NCBI GenBank assembly: GCA_020860605.1
Contig: JAJBTZ010000061.1
Location: forward strand, 1 to 64,000
DNA length: 64,000 nt
Source of the DNA: Ruminococcus sp.
GTDB lineage: Bacteria; Bacillota; Clostridia; Oscillospirales; Ruminococcaceae
Direction: 5' to 3'
This document shows, piece by piece, positions 1 through 9,561 of this stretch. Numbering within the stretch: the stretch's first letter is position 1; every line of letters starts with the position of its first letter. The position numbers and the translations under genes are program-made. The notes below the pieces were generated by a model that searched no databases, was not told the DNA's origin, and was given only the letters and a program-made list of their open reading frames with translations.

Positions 1-1
1 A

Positions 2-2515
2 GGCATTACAGACCTTGCCGATTGCGTTTCCGGCAAGAACCGTATTTTCGGCGACCCCGACGGCAGCGTCAGAATCTACTCCTGCCGTTCAATCTATGAC
101 GAAGCCGACTTCGTCGCAGCGAGCATCCGTGACCTCGTTTCGAGCGGAAAGTACTCATATAACGACATTTCCGTCATCGTGAGCGACATCTCCACTTACG
201 AAGATGCAATCGAGGCCTCTTTCGAAAAGTACGACGTCCCATATTTCTTAGACCAGAAGCACAAGGCCTCCGACATGTCTGTAATGCTCTTCGCCTTTGC
301 ACTCATCGATTCTGCTTCGTCGAGAAAACCCGATACAGATCGAATCCTGAAATACGTCCGCTCGCCCTTTTCTGAGTTCAGTGAGCTCGAAATATCTATG
401 ATCGAGGACTACACCGTCCGTTGGAACGTCGACGGCGAGATGTGGCTAAGTGACTTCACCGTCGGTGAAGAAAAAGAGCTCGAACGCCTCAATTCGCTTC
501 GCTTAAAGATCATCGAGCCTCTCGAAAAACTTCATATCGCTTGCAAGTCAGCGAATGCCAAAACCGTTGCAAACGCTTTCAGTGACTGCCTCGAAGAAAG
601 CCACATCACACGTCGGGCCCGTGACATCATCGACAGCTACTATGACGAGGACGAAAAATTGGAGGCTGCAAGGCAGTTCAAGCAGCTCTGGAACGCCCTT
701 ATGAACTCAGTCGCAGCCATCTATAACACCATCGGCGACGACAAACTCACCCTCAAGGAGTTCGGAGACCTCCTCAAGCTCTCCCTCTCCGACAGCGGAA
801 TCTCGAACCCACCGCAGAAGCTTTCCTGTGTCGTGATTTCGGACTTGGCGCGTTCAGTAATAACATCCCCCAAAGTCGCCTTCACAATGGGAGCAAACGA
901 TGGCCTCTTTCCGAACGACTCGAAGAAAACCGGCATTTTCAGTGGACGCGACGCCGAGCTTTTAGAGAAGGAAGGCCTTAAATTTGAAATAGGCGACGAG
1001 CGAAGACTTTCTGGAGGCCGTTTCGACTGCTACACCGTCCTGGCGAGCCCAAGTGAGCTCGAGATAATCACCTACACCGTCTCAGACACGACAGGCAGAC
1101 ATCTGAGGCCCTCCATTACGATAACACGTGCAATCAAGCGCCTCGGCATAGAGCCTGTAAAGGCAGAGAGCTTGCCACTTTCACTCTACTGCTCCGCTCC
1201 CGAAGCAGCCTTCTATCGCTATTGCATCGGCGACAGTGGCGACGAAAAAGAGCTCGCAGCTTTGAGAGAATCATTGCAGACTATCCCCGAATTCAGCGAG
1301 AGGCTTTCCCGTCTCGACGCTTCAAAAAATCCTCAGCCTCACCGCCTTTCGCCGCCTGTTGCAAAGTCGGTTTTTGCTCCACACGACATCAATGTCACCG
1401 CCTCAAGGATCGACACCTACAACCACTGCCCGTTCAGCTACTTCATCCGCTACGGCTTAGGAATAGAGCCAGTTGAGCCAGTGAAGATTGATCCCGCAAA
1501 CCGTGGCTCGGTCATGCATTTCGTTTTCGAAAACGTCCTCGAGCGCTTCGGCAACACCTTCGATCAGGCCACCGATGACGAGATAAAATCCGCAGTCGAT
1601 GAGCTCCTGAAAATCTACGAGCAAGAGAACCTCGGCGGTGATTTCGGCAAGAATTACAAGTTCAAGGCGGACTATGACCGCCTCGCCTCCGCTTGTTGCG
1701 AGATCCTCTTCAACATTCGTGAGGAATACGGGGTATCAAGGTTCCGACCTGTACGCTTTGAATATGACCTCTCGAGAGAAAACGGCGAAAGCGTCCTCTC
1801 GATTCCGATAAACAAGGATCTAAAAATCAACATCCGAGGCATCGTCGACCGAATCGACGCCTTCGATTCTGAAGATGGCAAAAAGTACATCCGGGTCGTA
1901 GACTACAAAACCGGCAGCAAAGCTTTCAGATTCGAGGACATCTATAATGGCCTGAACCTCCAGCTGCTGCTCTACATGGTCGCCCTGACTGAGGGAACAG
2001 ATGAGAGCTTCAAGGACTGCACCCCAGCCGGAATCTTCTATATGAAGGCTGGCTTCTTAGAGTGTGAAGACGACTATTCGCCCCTCAGCGATACCGCCGA
2101 AGAACGTCTCAAGCGCCGCGCTGAACAGCTCAAGCGCTCAGGCCTTATACTTGAAAACGACAGCGCCGTCACCGCCATGGATGAAAATATTTCCGGGAAA
2201 TACGTCCCCGTCAAGAAGAAGCGTGACGGCAGCTACACCCAGGCCTCGAGCACTATTTCAGAGGAGAGCTTTGGCCTCCTTCGTGGTTTCGCAAAGGGCA
2301 AAGCTGTGGAGCTCGGCTCGAACCTCCTTTGTGGCAAGATTGACGCCACCCCCGCTGGTCCAGATGCCGAACACCTTCGCTGCTCCACCTGTGGCTACCA
2401 GTCGGTCTGTGCCCGACTCGTCTACATTTATAAACCCGTGACCGCTGAAGACGGCGAGAAACTCAAGCGAGAAATCCACTATGGAGGTGATAGCGATGCC
2501 GAACTGGACAAATGA
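2..2515 (+). CDS. addB: ATP-dependent helicase/deoxyribonuclease subunit B (AddB), 5' truncated by window edge
   Basis: Frame is open from base 2 (GITDLADCVSGKNRIFGDPDGSVRIYSC...) through the ORF called at 179; RecB-type nuclease motif (VVDYKTGSK) and C-terminal Cys cluster (CSTCGYQSVC); followed directly by addA. Confidence 0.9.
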   Translation, partial: GITDLADCVSGKNRIFGDPDGSVRIYSCRSIYDEADFVAASIRDLVSSGKYSYNDISVIVSDISTYEDAIEASFEKYDVPYFLDQKHKASDMSVMLFAFALIDSASSRKPDTDRILKYVRSPFSEFSELEISMIEDYTVRWNVDGEMWLSDFTVGEEKELERLNSLRLKIIEPLEKLHIACKSANAKTVANAFSDCLEESHITRRARDIIDSYYDEDEKLEAARQFKQLWNALMNSVAAIYNTIGDDKLTLKEFGDLLKLSLSDSGISNPPQKLSCVVISDLARSVITSPKVAFTMGANDGLFPNDSKKTGIFSGRDAELLEKEGLKFEIGDERRLSGGRFDCYTVLASPSELEIITYTVSDTTGRHLRPSITITRAIKRLGIEPVKAESLPLSLYCSAPEAAFYRYCIGDSGDEKELAALRESLQTIPEFSERLSRLDASKNPQPHRLSPPVAKSVFAPHDINVTASRIDTYNHCPFSYFIRYGLGIEPVEPVKIDPANRGSVMHFVFENVLERFGNTFDQATDDEIKSAVDELLKIYEQENLGGDFGKNYKFKADYDRLASACCEILFNIREEYGVSRFRPVRFEYDLSRENGESVLSIPINKDLKINIRGIVDRIDAFDSEDGKKYIRVVDYKTGSKAFRFEDIYNGLNLQLLLYMVALTEGTDESFKDCTPAGIFYMKAGFLECEDDYSPLSDTAEERLKRRAEQLKRSGLILENDSAVTAMDENISGKYVPVKKKRDGSYTQASSTISEESFGLLRGFAKGKAVELGSNLLCGKIDATPAGPDAEHLRCSTCGYQSVCARLVYIYKPVTAEDGEKLKREIHYGGDSDAELDK

Positions 2516-5500
2516 ACAGCTTGCAGCCATAAACGCCATCGACGAGCCCGTCATCGTCTCCGCAGCAGCAGGAAGTGGCAAAACCGCCGTTCTTGTCGAG
2601 AGAACGATCCGCCTCCTCTGTGACGAGGAAAAACACATTCCTGCCGACCACCTCCTTGCGGTTACTTTTACTAATGACGCAGCAAGCCAGATGCGGGAAA
2701 AGCTCGGTGACGCCCTCGAAAAGAAGGCGACCGAAGAGCCAGACAACGCCTGGATCCAGAAGCAGCAGTCCCTCCTGAAGCTCGCCGACATCTGCACGAT
2801 AAACTCCTTCTGTTTCGACATGCTGAGAAACCACCTCGAAGAAACCGACTTCCAGAGCGGAGTCCGAATCATGGAGGAAAATGAGTCTGGGATGCTCACA
2901 GAGCGCGCTCTCACAGCCGTTTTAGAGAACGCCTACCGCGATCGCCCCGAAGAGATGGAGCGACTGATTTCGCTCTTCTGCAAGGAAAACGACACAAGCC
3001 TTCGTACCATAATCCTGAAGCTCTACGATTTCCTCCGAACGCTCCCGTTCAAAGACGTCTGGACCTCGAAAATCCTCAGTTCCTTCAGGGACGGCACCGC
3101 CGTGAAAAACGTCACCCTAGGCAGAACTCAGGACGCCCTGAACCTCTGCAAGAATCTTCGGACAATCAGCTCAAGGCTCCGAAACTTAGCCGAAAGCCTT
3201 GAGTACCATAAATCTGCCCAGGAAATCTTCCTCGCCGCTTGCGATCAGGCGGAATCACTTTGCATGATTCCAAAAGGCTACAGCTGGGACGACTGCCGTG
3301 AAATCTTCTCGAATATTTCGTGGAGGAGCCTCCAGTCTGCCCGCCAGACCAAAGCCGAAAAAGCCGAGTCGACCTTAGCCGAGGACGAGATTTACGAATC
3401 CGCAAAGGATTGCTACAAGCGCCTCAAGGACGTCGCCTCTGAAATATCAGAAATCTACTTCTGTACCGTTTCCGATGCCGAAAAAGACGCCGAACTCTCA
3501 GCAGAGAGCTTCGAATCGCTCCTGAAGCTCACAAACGAGCTCTGGGACGAAGTCTTGCGCCAGAAAGTCGAGAAAAACGCCGTAGACTTCGCCGACACCG
3601 AGCTCATCACCGTCAGACTTCTCGCCGAATGTGACCCAGACGGCAAAATTCACCGCACCAAGCTCTCCGAAGAAATCCGCCAGAGTGGCAGATATAGCCT
3701 AATCCTCATCGACGAGTTTCAGGACGTCAACAACCTGCAAGAGGTCATATTCAAAGCGATTTCCGACACCGACAACCTTGGCGAAATCGGCTCCAACGTC
3801 TTCGTCGTCGGAGACGTGAAGCAGGCAATCTACCGCTTCCGTCAGGCAAACCCGATGATTTTCATGAACACCCGCCTTCAGGGCAAATCTTCCGAAAGCC
3901 CTGTCCGTGAAATCATCCTTTCTAAAAACTTCCGCAGCCGAGCCTCAGTCCTCGACTTCTCGAACTACATCTTCTCGTCCCTGATGACCAACAATTTGGG
4001 CGAGGTGGAGTATACGAAGGAGGAAGAGCTCGTCCCGGGCGCGGAGTATCCGGGCGAAGACCAGCCCTGCACCATCATCGAAGTCGACTGCGAGGGCAAA
4101 AACTCCTCAGAGACGGAGGGGCTCGAATACACCGCCATCGCCCGCCGAATCCGCAAGATGATTAACGATGGCGTCACCGTCACTGATGGGGGAGTGCAGC
4201 GCCCCTGCAGAGCAGGCGACTTCTGCGTGCTCTCGAGAAACAACCCCAACGGCGAACTCGCAGTAGAGTGCTTCGAAGCCGAAGGCCTGAAAATCGCCTC
4301 AACAAGCGTTTCAGGATATCTCGGTTCGAGAGAAATCTCGCTTCTCATAAACCTCCTGTCTATCACAGTCAGCCCGATGCGCGACATCCCAATGTCCAGC
4401 ATCATGCTCTCCCCAATAATGGGCTTCATGGATGACGAGCTGGCAAAAGTCAAGCTCTATGACAAGAAGCGTCGCCTCTATCGCAACATGCTCGACATCT
4501 CTGAGGACAGCTCCGACCCGATTTTGCAGTCGAAGTGCTCCCAGGCGGTCGCCCTCATCAAAAAGCTTCGCCTCTACTCCTCAAGCATGACGCTTACTCG
4601 CCTTATAAAGAAGATATACGACGTCACTGATCTCATCAGCCTTGCTGCCTCCTACGAGGACGGCGACAAGAAGATCGCCAACCTCTACCTCATGCTCGAG
4701 TACGCCAAGAGCTATGAGGAGTCCTCAAAGGACGGCCTGAACGGATTTTTAAGGTACATAGACTACATCTCCCAGAACGGCGGTGACTTCAATGAAGCCG
4801 TCACCGTCACAGAGTCGCAGGATGCCGTCAGCTTCAAGACAATCCACAAGTCGAAAGGCCTCGAATATCCCTTCGTTTTCATCTGTCGCCTCTCGAAAAA
4901 GTTCAATAAAACCGACCTCTACGGCAGACTTATCTTAAACACCGACGCCGGTGTCGGAATGAGCTTCCTCGATTACGGAAGCCTCACCAAGCGCAAAACC
5001 ATCTTCTCCGACTATGTCGTCTCGAAGAATCTTTCAGAGATGCTCTCCGAGGAGCTCCGCCTCCTCTATGTCGCCATGACCCGTGCCAAGGAGCAGCTTT
5101 TCATCGTCTACGATATCGACGAGAAAACCGCCGAACGCGCCACTGGATTCTCTTACGAGATCGACAGCCCGAAGATCCCATCGTCCCTTTCAAGCCGTGC
5201 AAACAGTATGCAGGACTGGCTCACGATGGCTATGTGCAAGCATCCTGATTTCAAGCTTCTCAGAGAAGCCTTGCCGGATGACGCCTTCGCAGATACCTCT
5301 CATGTTCCAGATATTTCCGAGGAAATCCCGCTTGAACAAAGCCAGCTCAGCACGAGCGAGAAGCTTTCCGAAGCTGTTCAGCTTGACGAGAATCTCAAGG
5401 CAAAGCTCCTCAAATCCTTTGAGTACAGAAACGACCCCGTTCTCACTTCAACTGAGGCGAAAGTCACCGTTTCCGAACTCGCAGCCGACGACCCCGTCAA

Positions 5501-6059
5501 CTTCTTCCCGAAGGTGCCGAGGCTCAAGGAGACTGTAACGGAGCTCACCGCAGCCCAGAAGGGCACCCTCATGCACCGTTTCATGCAGTGTGCCGACTAC
5601 TCTTCAGCTGCTACTGACGTAGCAGGTGAAATCCGTCGCCTCACAGACACAGGCATCTTCAGCGAATTCGAGGCAAAATCCCTCGACACGAAATCTCTCT
5701 CCGCCTTCTTCGAAAGCGACATCTACGGGAGGATGTCCAGGAGTCCAAATGTTAGCCGAGAGCGAAGCTTCATTGTCAAATTCGCCGATATCGAGGCCTC
5801 TTACGACATCACCGAGGCCTACGGCAACACCGACGGCATGATGCAGGGAATCGCAGACTGCATTTTCGAGGAGCCCGACGGCTATGTCATCGTCGACTAC
5901 AAGACCGACAAGGTCGAGACAGTCGAGCAGCTTGCCGAGCGTTACAGAATGCAGCTCTCACTCTATAAAGCAGCTTTCGACGTAATCTTAGACAAGCCGG
6001 TCAAGTCCTGTTACATCTACTCCCTCAGGCTCGCCAAAGGCGCAGAAGTAGTAGTTTAA
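2496..6059 (+). CDS. addA: ATP-dependent helicase/nuclease subunit A (AddA)
   Basis: UvrD-like Walker A (SAAAGSGKTAVLVER), LIDEFQDVN, C-terminal nuclease VDYKTDKVE. ATG at 2496 follows GGAGG, so it is preferred over the ORF-track start at 2481. Confidence 0.95.
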   Translation: MPNWTNEQLAAINAIDEPVIVSAAAGSGKTAVLVERTIRLLCDEEKHIPADHLLAVTFTNDAASQMREKLGDALEKKATEEPDNAWIQKQQSLLKLADICTINSFCFDMLRNHLEETDFQSGVRIMEENESGMLTERALTAVLENAYRDRPEEMERLISLFCKENDTSLRTIILKLYDFLRTLPFKDVWTSKILSSFRDGTAVKNVTLGRTQDALNLCKNLRTISSRLRNLAESLEYHKSAQEIFLAACDQAESLCMIPKGYSWDDCREIFSNISWRSLQSARQTKAEKAESTLAEDEIYESAKDCYKRLKDVASEISEIYFCTVSDAEKDAELSAESFESLLKLTNELWDEVLRQKVEKNAVDFADTELITVRLLAECDPDGKIHRTKLSEEIRQSGRYSLILIDEFQDVNNLQEVIFKAISDTDNLGEIGSNVFVVGDVKQAIYRFRQANPMIFMNTRLQGKSSESPVREIILSKNFRSRASVLDFSNYIFSSLMTNNLGEVEYTKEEELVPGAEYPGEDQPCTIIEVDCEGKNSSETEGLEYTAIARRIRKMINDGVTVTDGGVQRPCRAGDFCVLSRNNPNGELAVECFEAEGLKIASTSVSGYLGSREISLLINLLSITVSPMRDIPMSSIMLSPIMGFMDDELAKVKLYDKKRRLYRNMLDISEDSSDPILQSKCSQAVALIKKLRLYSSSMTLTRLIKKIYDVTDLISLAASYEDGDKKIANLYLMLEYAKSYEESSKDGLNGFLRYIDYISQNGGDFNEAVTVTESQDAVSFKTIHKSKGLEYPFVFICRLSKKFNKTDLYGRLILNTDAGVGMSFLDYGSLTKRKTIFSDYVVSKNLSEMLSEELRLLYVAMTRAKEQLFIVYDIDEKTAERATGFSYEIDSPKIPSSLSSRANSMQDWLTMAMCKHPDFKLLREALPDDAFADTSHVPDISEEIPLEQSQLSTSEKLSEAVQLDENLKAKLLKSFEYRNDPVLTSTEAKVTVSELAADDPVNFFPKVPRLKETVTELTAAQKGTLMHRFMQCADYSSAATDVAGEIRRLTDTGIFSEFEAKSLDTKSLSAFFESDIYGRMSRSPNVSRERSFIVKFADIEASYDITEAYGNTDGMMQGIADCIFEEPDGYVIVDYKTDKVETVEQLAERYRMQLSLYKAAFDVILDKPVKSCYIYSLRLAKGAEVVV

Positions 6060-6079
6060 AAATTTTTTCGAAAAAACGC

Positions 6080-6108
6080 TTGACAAACCGACACCGAGGG
6101 TATATAAT
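6080..6108 (+). promoter_or_regulatory. sigma-A-type promoter for infC-rpmI-rplT
   Basis: TTGACA (6080-6085), 17 bp spacer, TATAAT (6103-6108). Confidence 0.85.
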
Positions 6109-6114
6109 GTCAAC

Positions 6115-6252
6115 CGTAAAGAAAGTAGCAACGGTTGCGTTCTCACCTCAAGCGGTCGCGAAGAGGTCAATAAGGTTTATTTTCGGGAATGGCATTGTGC
6201 CTGAACCGTCAGTGATTTTATGAGCGCAAACCATGTGTTTGCGCTTTTTTGC
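6115..6252 (+). ncRNA. Ribosomal protein L20 leader (autoregulatory attenuator) upstream of infC
   Basis: Structured leader between promoter and infC-rpmI-rplT containing GCAACGGTTGCGTTCTCACCT, ending in a terminator hairpin; position and form match the known Firmicutes L20 leader. Confidence 0.75.
6223..6252 (+). terminator. Attenuator terminator of L20 leader
   Basis: AGCGCAAAC-CATGT-GTTTGCGCT followed by TTTTT. Confidence 0.85.
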
Positions 6253-6289
6253 TGGGTTAAGACCAAATTATTTTCGGAGGTGTTGCGCC

Positions 6290-6814
6290 ATAGCCAACGT
6301 AGCTCATCAGATCAATGAAGAAATCCGTGACAAAGAAATCCGAGTAATCGATTCAGACGGCACACAGTTAGGGATCATCTCGTCGAAGGAAGCACAGAAG
6401 ATTGCCAATTCGAAGGAGCTGGACCTTGTTAAGATTGCGCCCACAGCCAATCCGCCAGTCTGCAAAATCATGGATTACGGCAAGTACTGCTTCGAGCAGT
6501 CCAAGCGAGAAAAGGAAGCCAGAAAGAACCAGAAGGTCGTTGAAATCAAGGAAGTCAGAATGACCTCAAAGATAGATTCAGGTGACTTCAACACGAAGGT
6601 CAATCAGGCTATCAAGTTCCTGAAAGGCGGAGACAAGGTCAAAGTTTCCGTAAGACTTCAGTTCCGCAAGGGCGTTCCGCTTCATTCCGAGCTGACCGAT
6701 AAGCTCCTTGACGAGTTCAAGGAAGCCGTCGCAGAATATGGCACATTCGACAAGCCCAGCAAGGTCGAGGGTAGAAACATTACCTTAATGATTTCTCCCA
6801 AGGCTTCTAAGTAA
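6290..6814 (+). CDS. infC: Translation initiation factor IF-3, probable AUA start
   Basis: INEEIRDKEIRVIDSDGTQLGIISSKEA... is typical IF-3; GGAGG at 6277-6281 and in-frame ATA at 6290. ORF-track ATG at 6233 lies in the terminator loop. Confidence 0.88.
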   Translation: MANVAHQINEEIRDKEIRVIDSDGTQLGIISSKEAQKIANSKELDLVKIAPTANPPVCKIMDYGKYCFEQSKREKEARKNQKVVEIKEVRMTSKIDSGDFNTKVNQAIKFLKGGDKVKVSVRLQFRKGVPLHSELTDKLLDEFKEAVAEYGTFDKPSKVEGRNITLMISPKASK

Positions 6815-6835
6815 ATAAAGGAGGACATTCCAAAA

Positions 6836-7039
6836 ATGGCAAAGAATAAGATCAAGACCCATTCCGGCACCAAGAAGCGTTTCAGCCTCACAGGAACCGG
6901 CAAGGTAAAGTTCCAGCACGCAAACAAGAGACATCGTCTCGTTTCCAAGGATCATAAGGCAAAGAGAATTGCAAGAGGTACAGCATATGCAAGTAGTGCT
7001 AATGTTGAAGCTCTCAAGAAGACAATTCCATACAAATAA
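6836..7039 (+). CDS. rpmI: 50S ribosomal protein L35
   Basis: MAKNKIKTHSGTKKRFSLTGTGKVKF; between infC and rplT. Confidence 0.97.
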   Translation: MAKNKIKTHSGTKKRFSLTGTGKVKFQHANKRHRLVSKDHKAKRIARGTAYASSANVEALKKTIPYK

Positions 7040-7058
7040 TAAGGGGAGGTAAAGAATT

Positions 7059-7415
7059 ATGGCTCGTGTAAAGGGCGCAATGATGACCCGTAAGAGAAGA
7101 AACCACACACTTAAGCTTGCAAAAGGCTATTGGGGTTCAAAGAGCACTCATTTCAAGATGGCCAAGCAGGCTGTCATGAAGAGTGGCAACTATGCATATA
7201 TCGGCAGAAAGCAGAAGAAGCGCCAGTTCAGACAACTCTGGATCGCAAGAATTTCCGCAGCTGCAAAGGCTAATGGAATGAACTATTCGACATTGATGAA
7301 CGGCCTCAAGAAAGCTAACATCACCATCAACAGAAAGATGCTTTCAGAGATCGCAATCAATGATCCTGCCGGATTCACTGCAATCACAGAAAAAGCAAAG
7401 GCAGCTTTGAACTAG
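7059..7415 (+). CDS. rplT: 50S ribosomal protein L20
   Basis: [29 protein letters not shown]. Confidence 0.98.
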   Translation: MARVKGAMMTRKRRNHTLKLAKGYWGSKSTHFKMAKQAVMKSGNYAYIGRKQKKRQFRQLWIARISAAAKANGMNYSTLMNGLKKANITINRKMLSEIAINDPAGFTAITEKAKAALN

Positions 7416-7422
7416 TAAAAAC

Positions 7423-7453
7423 ATAACCACGCTCCACGCGGGCGTGGTTATTT
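7423..7453 (+). terminator. Hairpin terminator after rplT
   Basis: ATAACCACGC ... GCGTGGTTAT followed by TTG. Confidence 0.6.
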
Positions 7454-7485
7454 GTAATTTAGGAATACTGAAAATTTTGACGAAA

Positions 7486-8274
7486 ATGGATTATAAGCTC
7501 ATTTCAAGCAGGGATAACCCACTAATAAAAGAATATATTAAGCTGCGAGATAATAAAAAATATCGCTCACTCGAGCATAAATTTGTCTTAGAAGGCGCTC
7601 GCCTCTCAGGTGATGCTGTAAAGTCAGGCGTTACCCTCCATAGCGTCTTTGTGACCGAGCAGGCCTGCGAAAAATATCCTGAAACCGTGGCACTTCTGAG
7701 CGAAAGCTCACAAATATACCAGATTCCCGACAAGCTCGCCCACGATTTAGAGGACACAAAAACCTCCCAAGGCATCTTTTCTGTCGCATCGGTACTTGAC
7801 AAAAATCTGAACGCTGATAAAATAAAAGACGGTAGCCGTTTCGCAATCCTCGATGGCCTCCAGGATCCAGGTAATGTCGGAACTATCTTAAGAGTCGCCG
7901 ATGCAGTTGGCCTCGACGGAGTCTTTCTGTGCAACAGCTGCGACATCTACAACCCCAAAACCATCCGCTCAACAATGGGCTCGATTTTTAGAGTGCCCTT
8001 TAGAGACGATTTGAGTTTTTCTGAAGCTGCCGAGCTTCTTCACGACTGCGGAGTCACGCTTTACGCTACGGTTGTAGACCCAGACGCCGAGAGCCTTCGG
8101 GAAATAACCTTCGCCGAGAGCTCTTGTGCGGTAATCGGCAACGAGGGGAACGGCTTAAGCGAAGCCGATGTCGCCCTCTGCGACAAGCGCCTGACCATCA
8201 GAATGAACGGCACAATAGAATCCCTGAACGCTGCAACCGCTGCGGGAATAGTGCTCTGGGAAATGACTATATAA
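7486..8274 (+). CDS. SpoU/TrmH-family 23S rRNA methyltransferase
   Basis: LDGLQDPGNVGTILRVADA, NEGNGLS, MNGTIESLNAATAAGI SPOUT motifs; start set to internal ATG (MDYKLISSRDNPLIKEY). Confidence 0.9.
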   Translation: MDYKLISSRDNPLIKEYIKLRDNKKYRSLEHKFVLEGARLSGDAVKSGVTLHSVFVTEQACEKYPETVALLSESSQIYQIPDKLAHDLEDTKTSQGIFSVASVLDKNLNADKIKDGSRFAILDGLQDPGNVGTILRVADAVGLDGVFLCNSCDIYNPKTIRSTMGSIFRVPFRDDLSFSEAAELLHDCGVTLYATVVDPDAESLREITFAESSCAVIGNEGNGLSEADVALCDKRLTIRMNGTIESLNAATAAGIVLWEMTI

Positions 8275-8290
8275 AAAAGGAGACTTCACC

Positions 8291-9526
8291 ATGACGGAAT
8301 CGACAAAATACTGGCTCTGGCTCACTTTGGCCTACGGACCCGCAAACTCAAGAAAATGGAACTTCCTGTCCCACTACTCATCCGTCAGGGAAGCCTATGA
8401 CCACGTCTCCTCAGGCGACTTCACAAACGTCCTCCCTCAGGACAAAAGGCCGATGGAGCTCGCAACTCCCCAGAAAGTCGAAGAATTAATCTCAGAGTGC
8501 GAGAAAAACAGAATCACCATCTATTCCTATGATGACCCCGAATTTCCTGACAGACTCCGTGAAATCTACAATCCGCCGTCGGTAATCTTCACCCTCGGCA
8601 GACTCGACGCGATAGACGAAACAGTAATCATAACCTCCGTCGGGACCCGCAAGCCCGACGACTACTCAAGAGCGATAGCCTCAAGGCTGATAAGGGAGCT
8701 CGCCCAGGCAGGCGTTACAATAGCGAGTGGCTGTGCCTCAGGACTGGATAGCGTTTCACTGGTCTCCGCAATAAAAGGCGGAGGCAAGGTCTACACCGTC
8801 ATGCCCTGTGGCCTTCTGAGCGACTATCCAAAGAATTCAGCCTCGATGAAGAAGGCAGTAGCAGCCCATGGCGCCGTCATCAGCGAATATCTTCCACATT
8901 CAGGCACAACTTCGCTCAATTTTCGATTAAGAAATAGAATACTCTCAGCAATCGGCTTGGGGACACTGATATTGCAAGCAGGCGCTACGAGTGGTTCTTT
9001 GAGCACTGCCAATTTTGCCCTCAGTCAGGGCAAAGACATATTCTGCATCCCGCCACATAATTTGTATGATGACAGCTACTCAGGCGTCATCTCGCTACTC
9101 CGTGACGGAGCAATCCCGGTCTTTGACTCGAGAGATATCTTAAACGAATATTACAGCGTTTACGCCCACAGGCTCAACTACGGCGCAGACATCTTTTCCC
9201 AGAGAAGCGAAAGTGGCCTCTTCGGCAAGAACAGAAAAGTGGATTCTGAGTCCGAACCCGAAAAAGTAATCCGCAAAAAGCCTCGTCCAGAGCCAAAGGA
9301 AGAGGAAATGGCAGAGCAGCCGATAGAGCCAAGGCCAGCTCCTGATCTCTCAGGACTTTCCGACGGCAGGCGTAAGATAGTCGAGTTCATTCTGAGCCAT
9401 GGCGTCGTCCTCTTCGACGAGATCGCCGAGAATATCGACGGCACAGTCGACCTCGAAACGGCACTTACCGAGCTCGAGCTTGACGGAATAATCCGCAGCC
9501 TCTCTGGAAACCGATATACTGTCTGA
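8291..9526 (+). CDS. dprA: DNA processing protein DprA/Smf with C-terminal winged helix
   Basis: SVGTRKPDDYS, ASGCASGLDS, SEYLPHSGT, FRLRNRILSAIG, GATSGSLSTANFAL; directly upstream of topA. Confidence 0.93.
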   Translation: MTESTKYWLWLTLAYGPANSRKWNFLSHYSSVREAYDHVSSGDFTNVLPQDKRPMELATPQKVEELISECEKNRITIYSYDDPEFPDRLREIYNPPSVIFTLGRLDAIDETVIITSVGTRKPDDYSRAIASRLIRELAQAGVTIASGCASGLDSVSLVSAIKGGGKVYTVMPCGLLSDYPKNSASMKKAVAAHGAVISEYLPHSGTTSLNFRLRNRILSAIGLGTLILQAGATSGSLSTANFALSQGKDIFCIPPHNLYDDSYSGVISLLRDGAIPVFDSRDILNEYYSVYAHRLNYGADIFSQRSESGLFGKNRKVDSESEPEKVIRKKPRPEPKEEEMAEQPIEPRPAPDLSGLSDGRRKIVEFILSHGVVLFDEIAENIDGTVDLETALTELELDGIIRSLSGNRYTV

Positions 9527-9561
9527 AAATTCCAGATTGAAAGAAGAAAGGCAAGAAATTA

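Noticed and set aside
2258-2914. 218-aa minus-strand ORF opposite the addB/addA junction
   Set aside because: Antisense to two strongly supported genes; composition typical of mirror-frame translation in biased-codon DNA.
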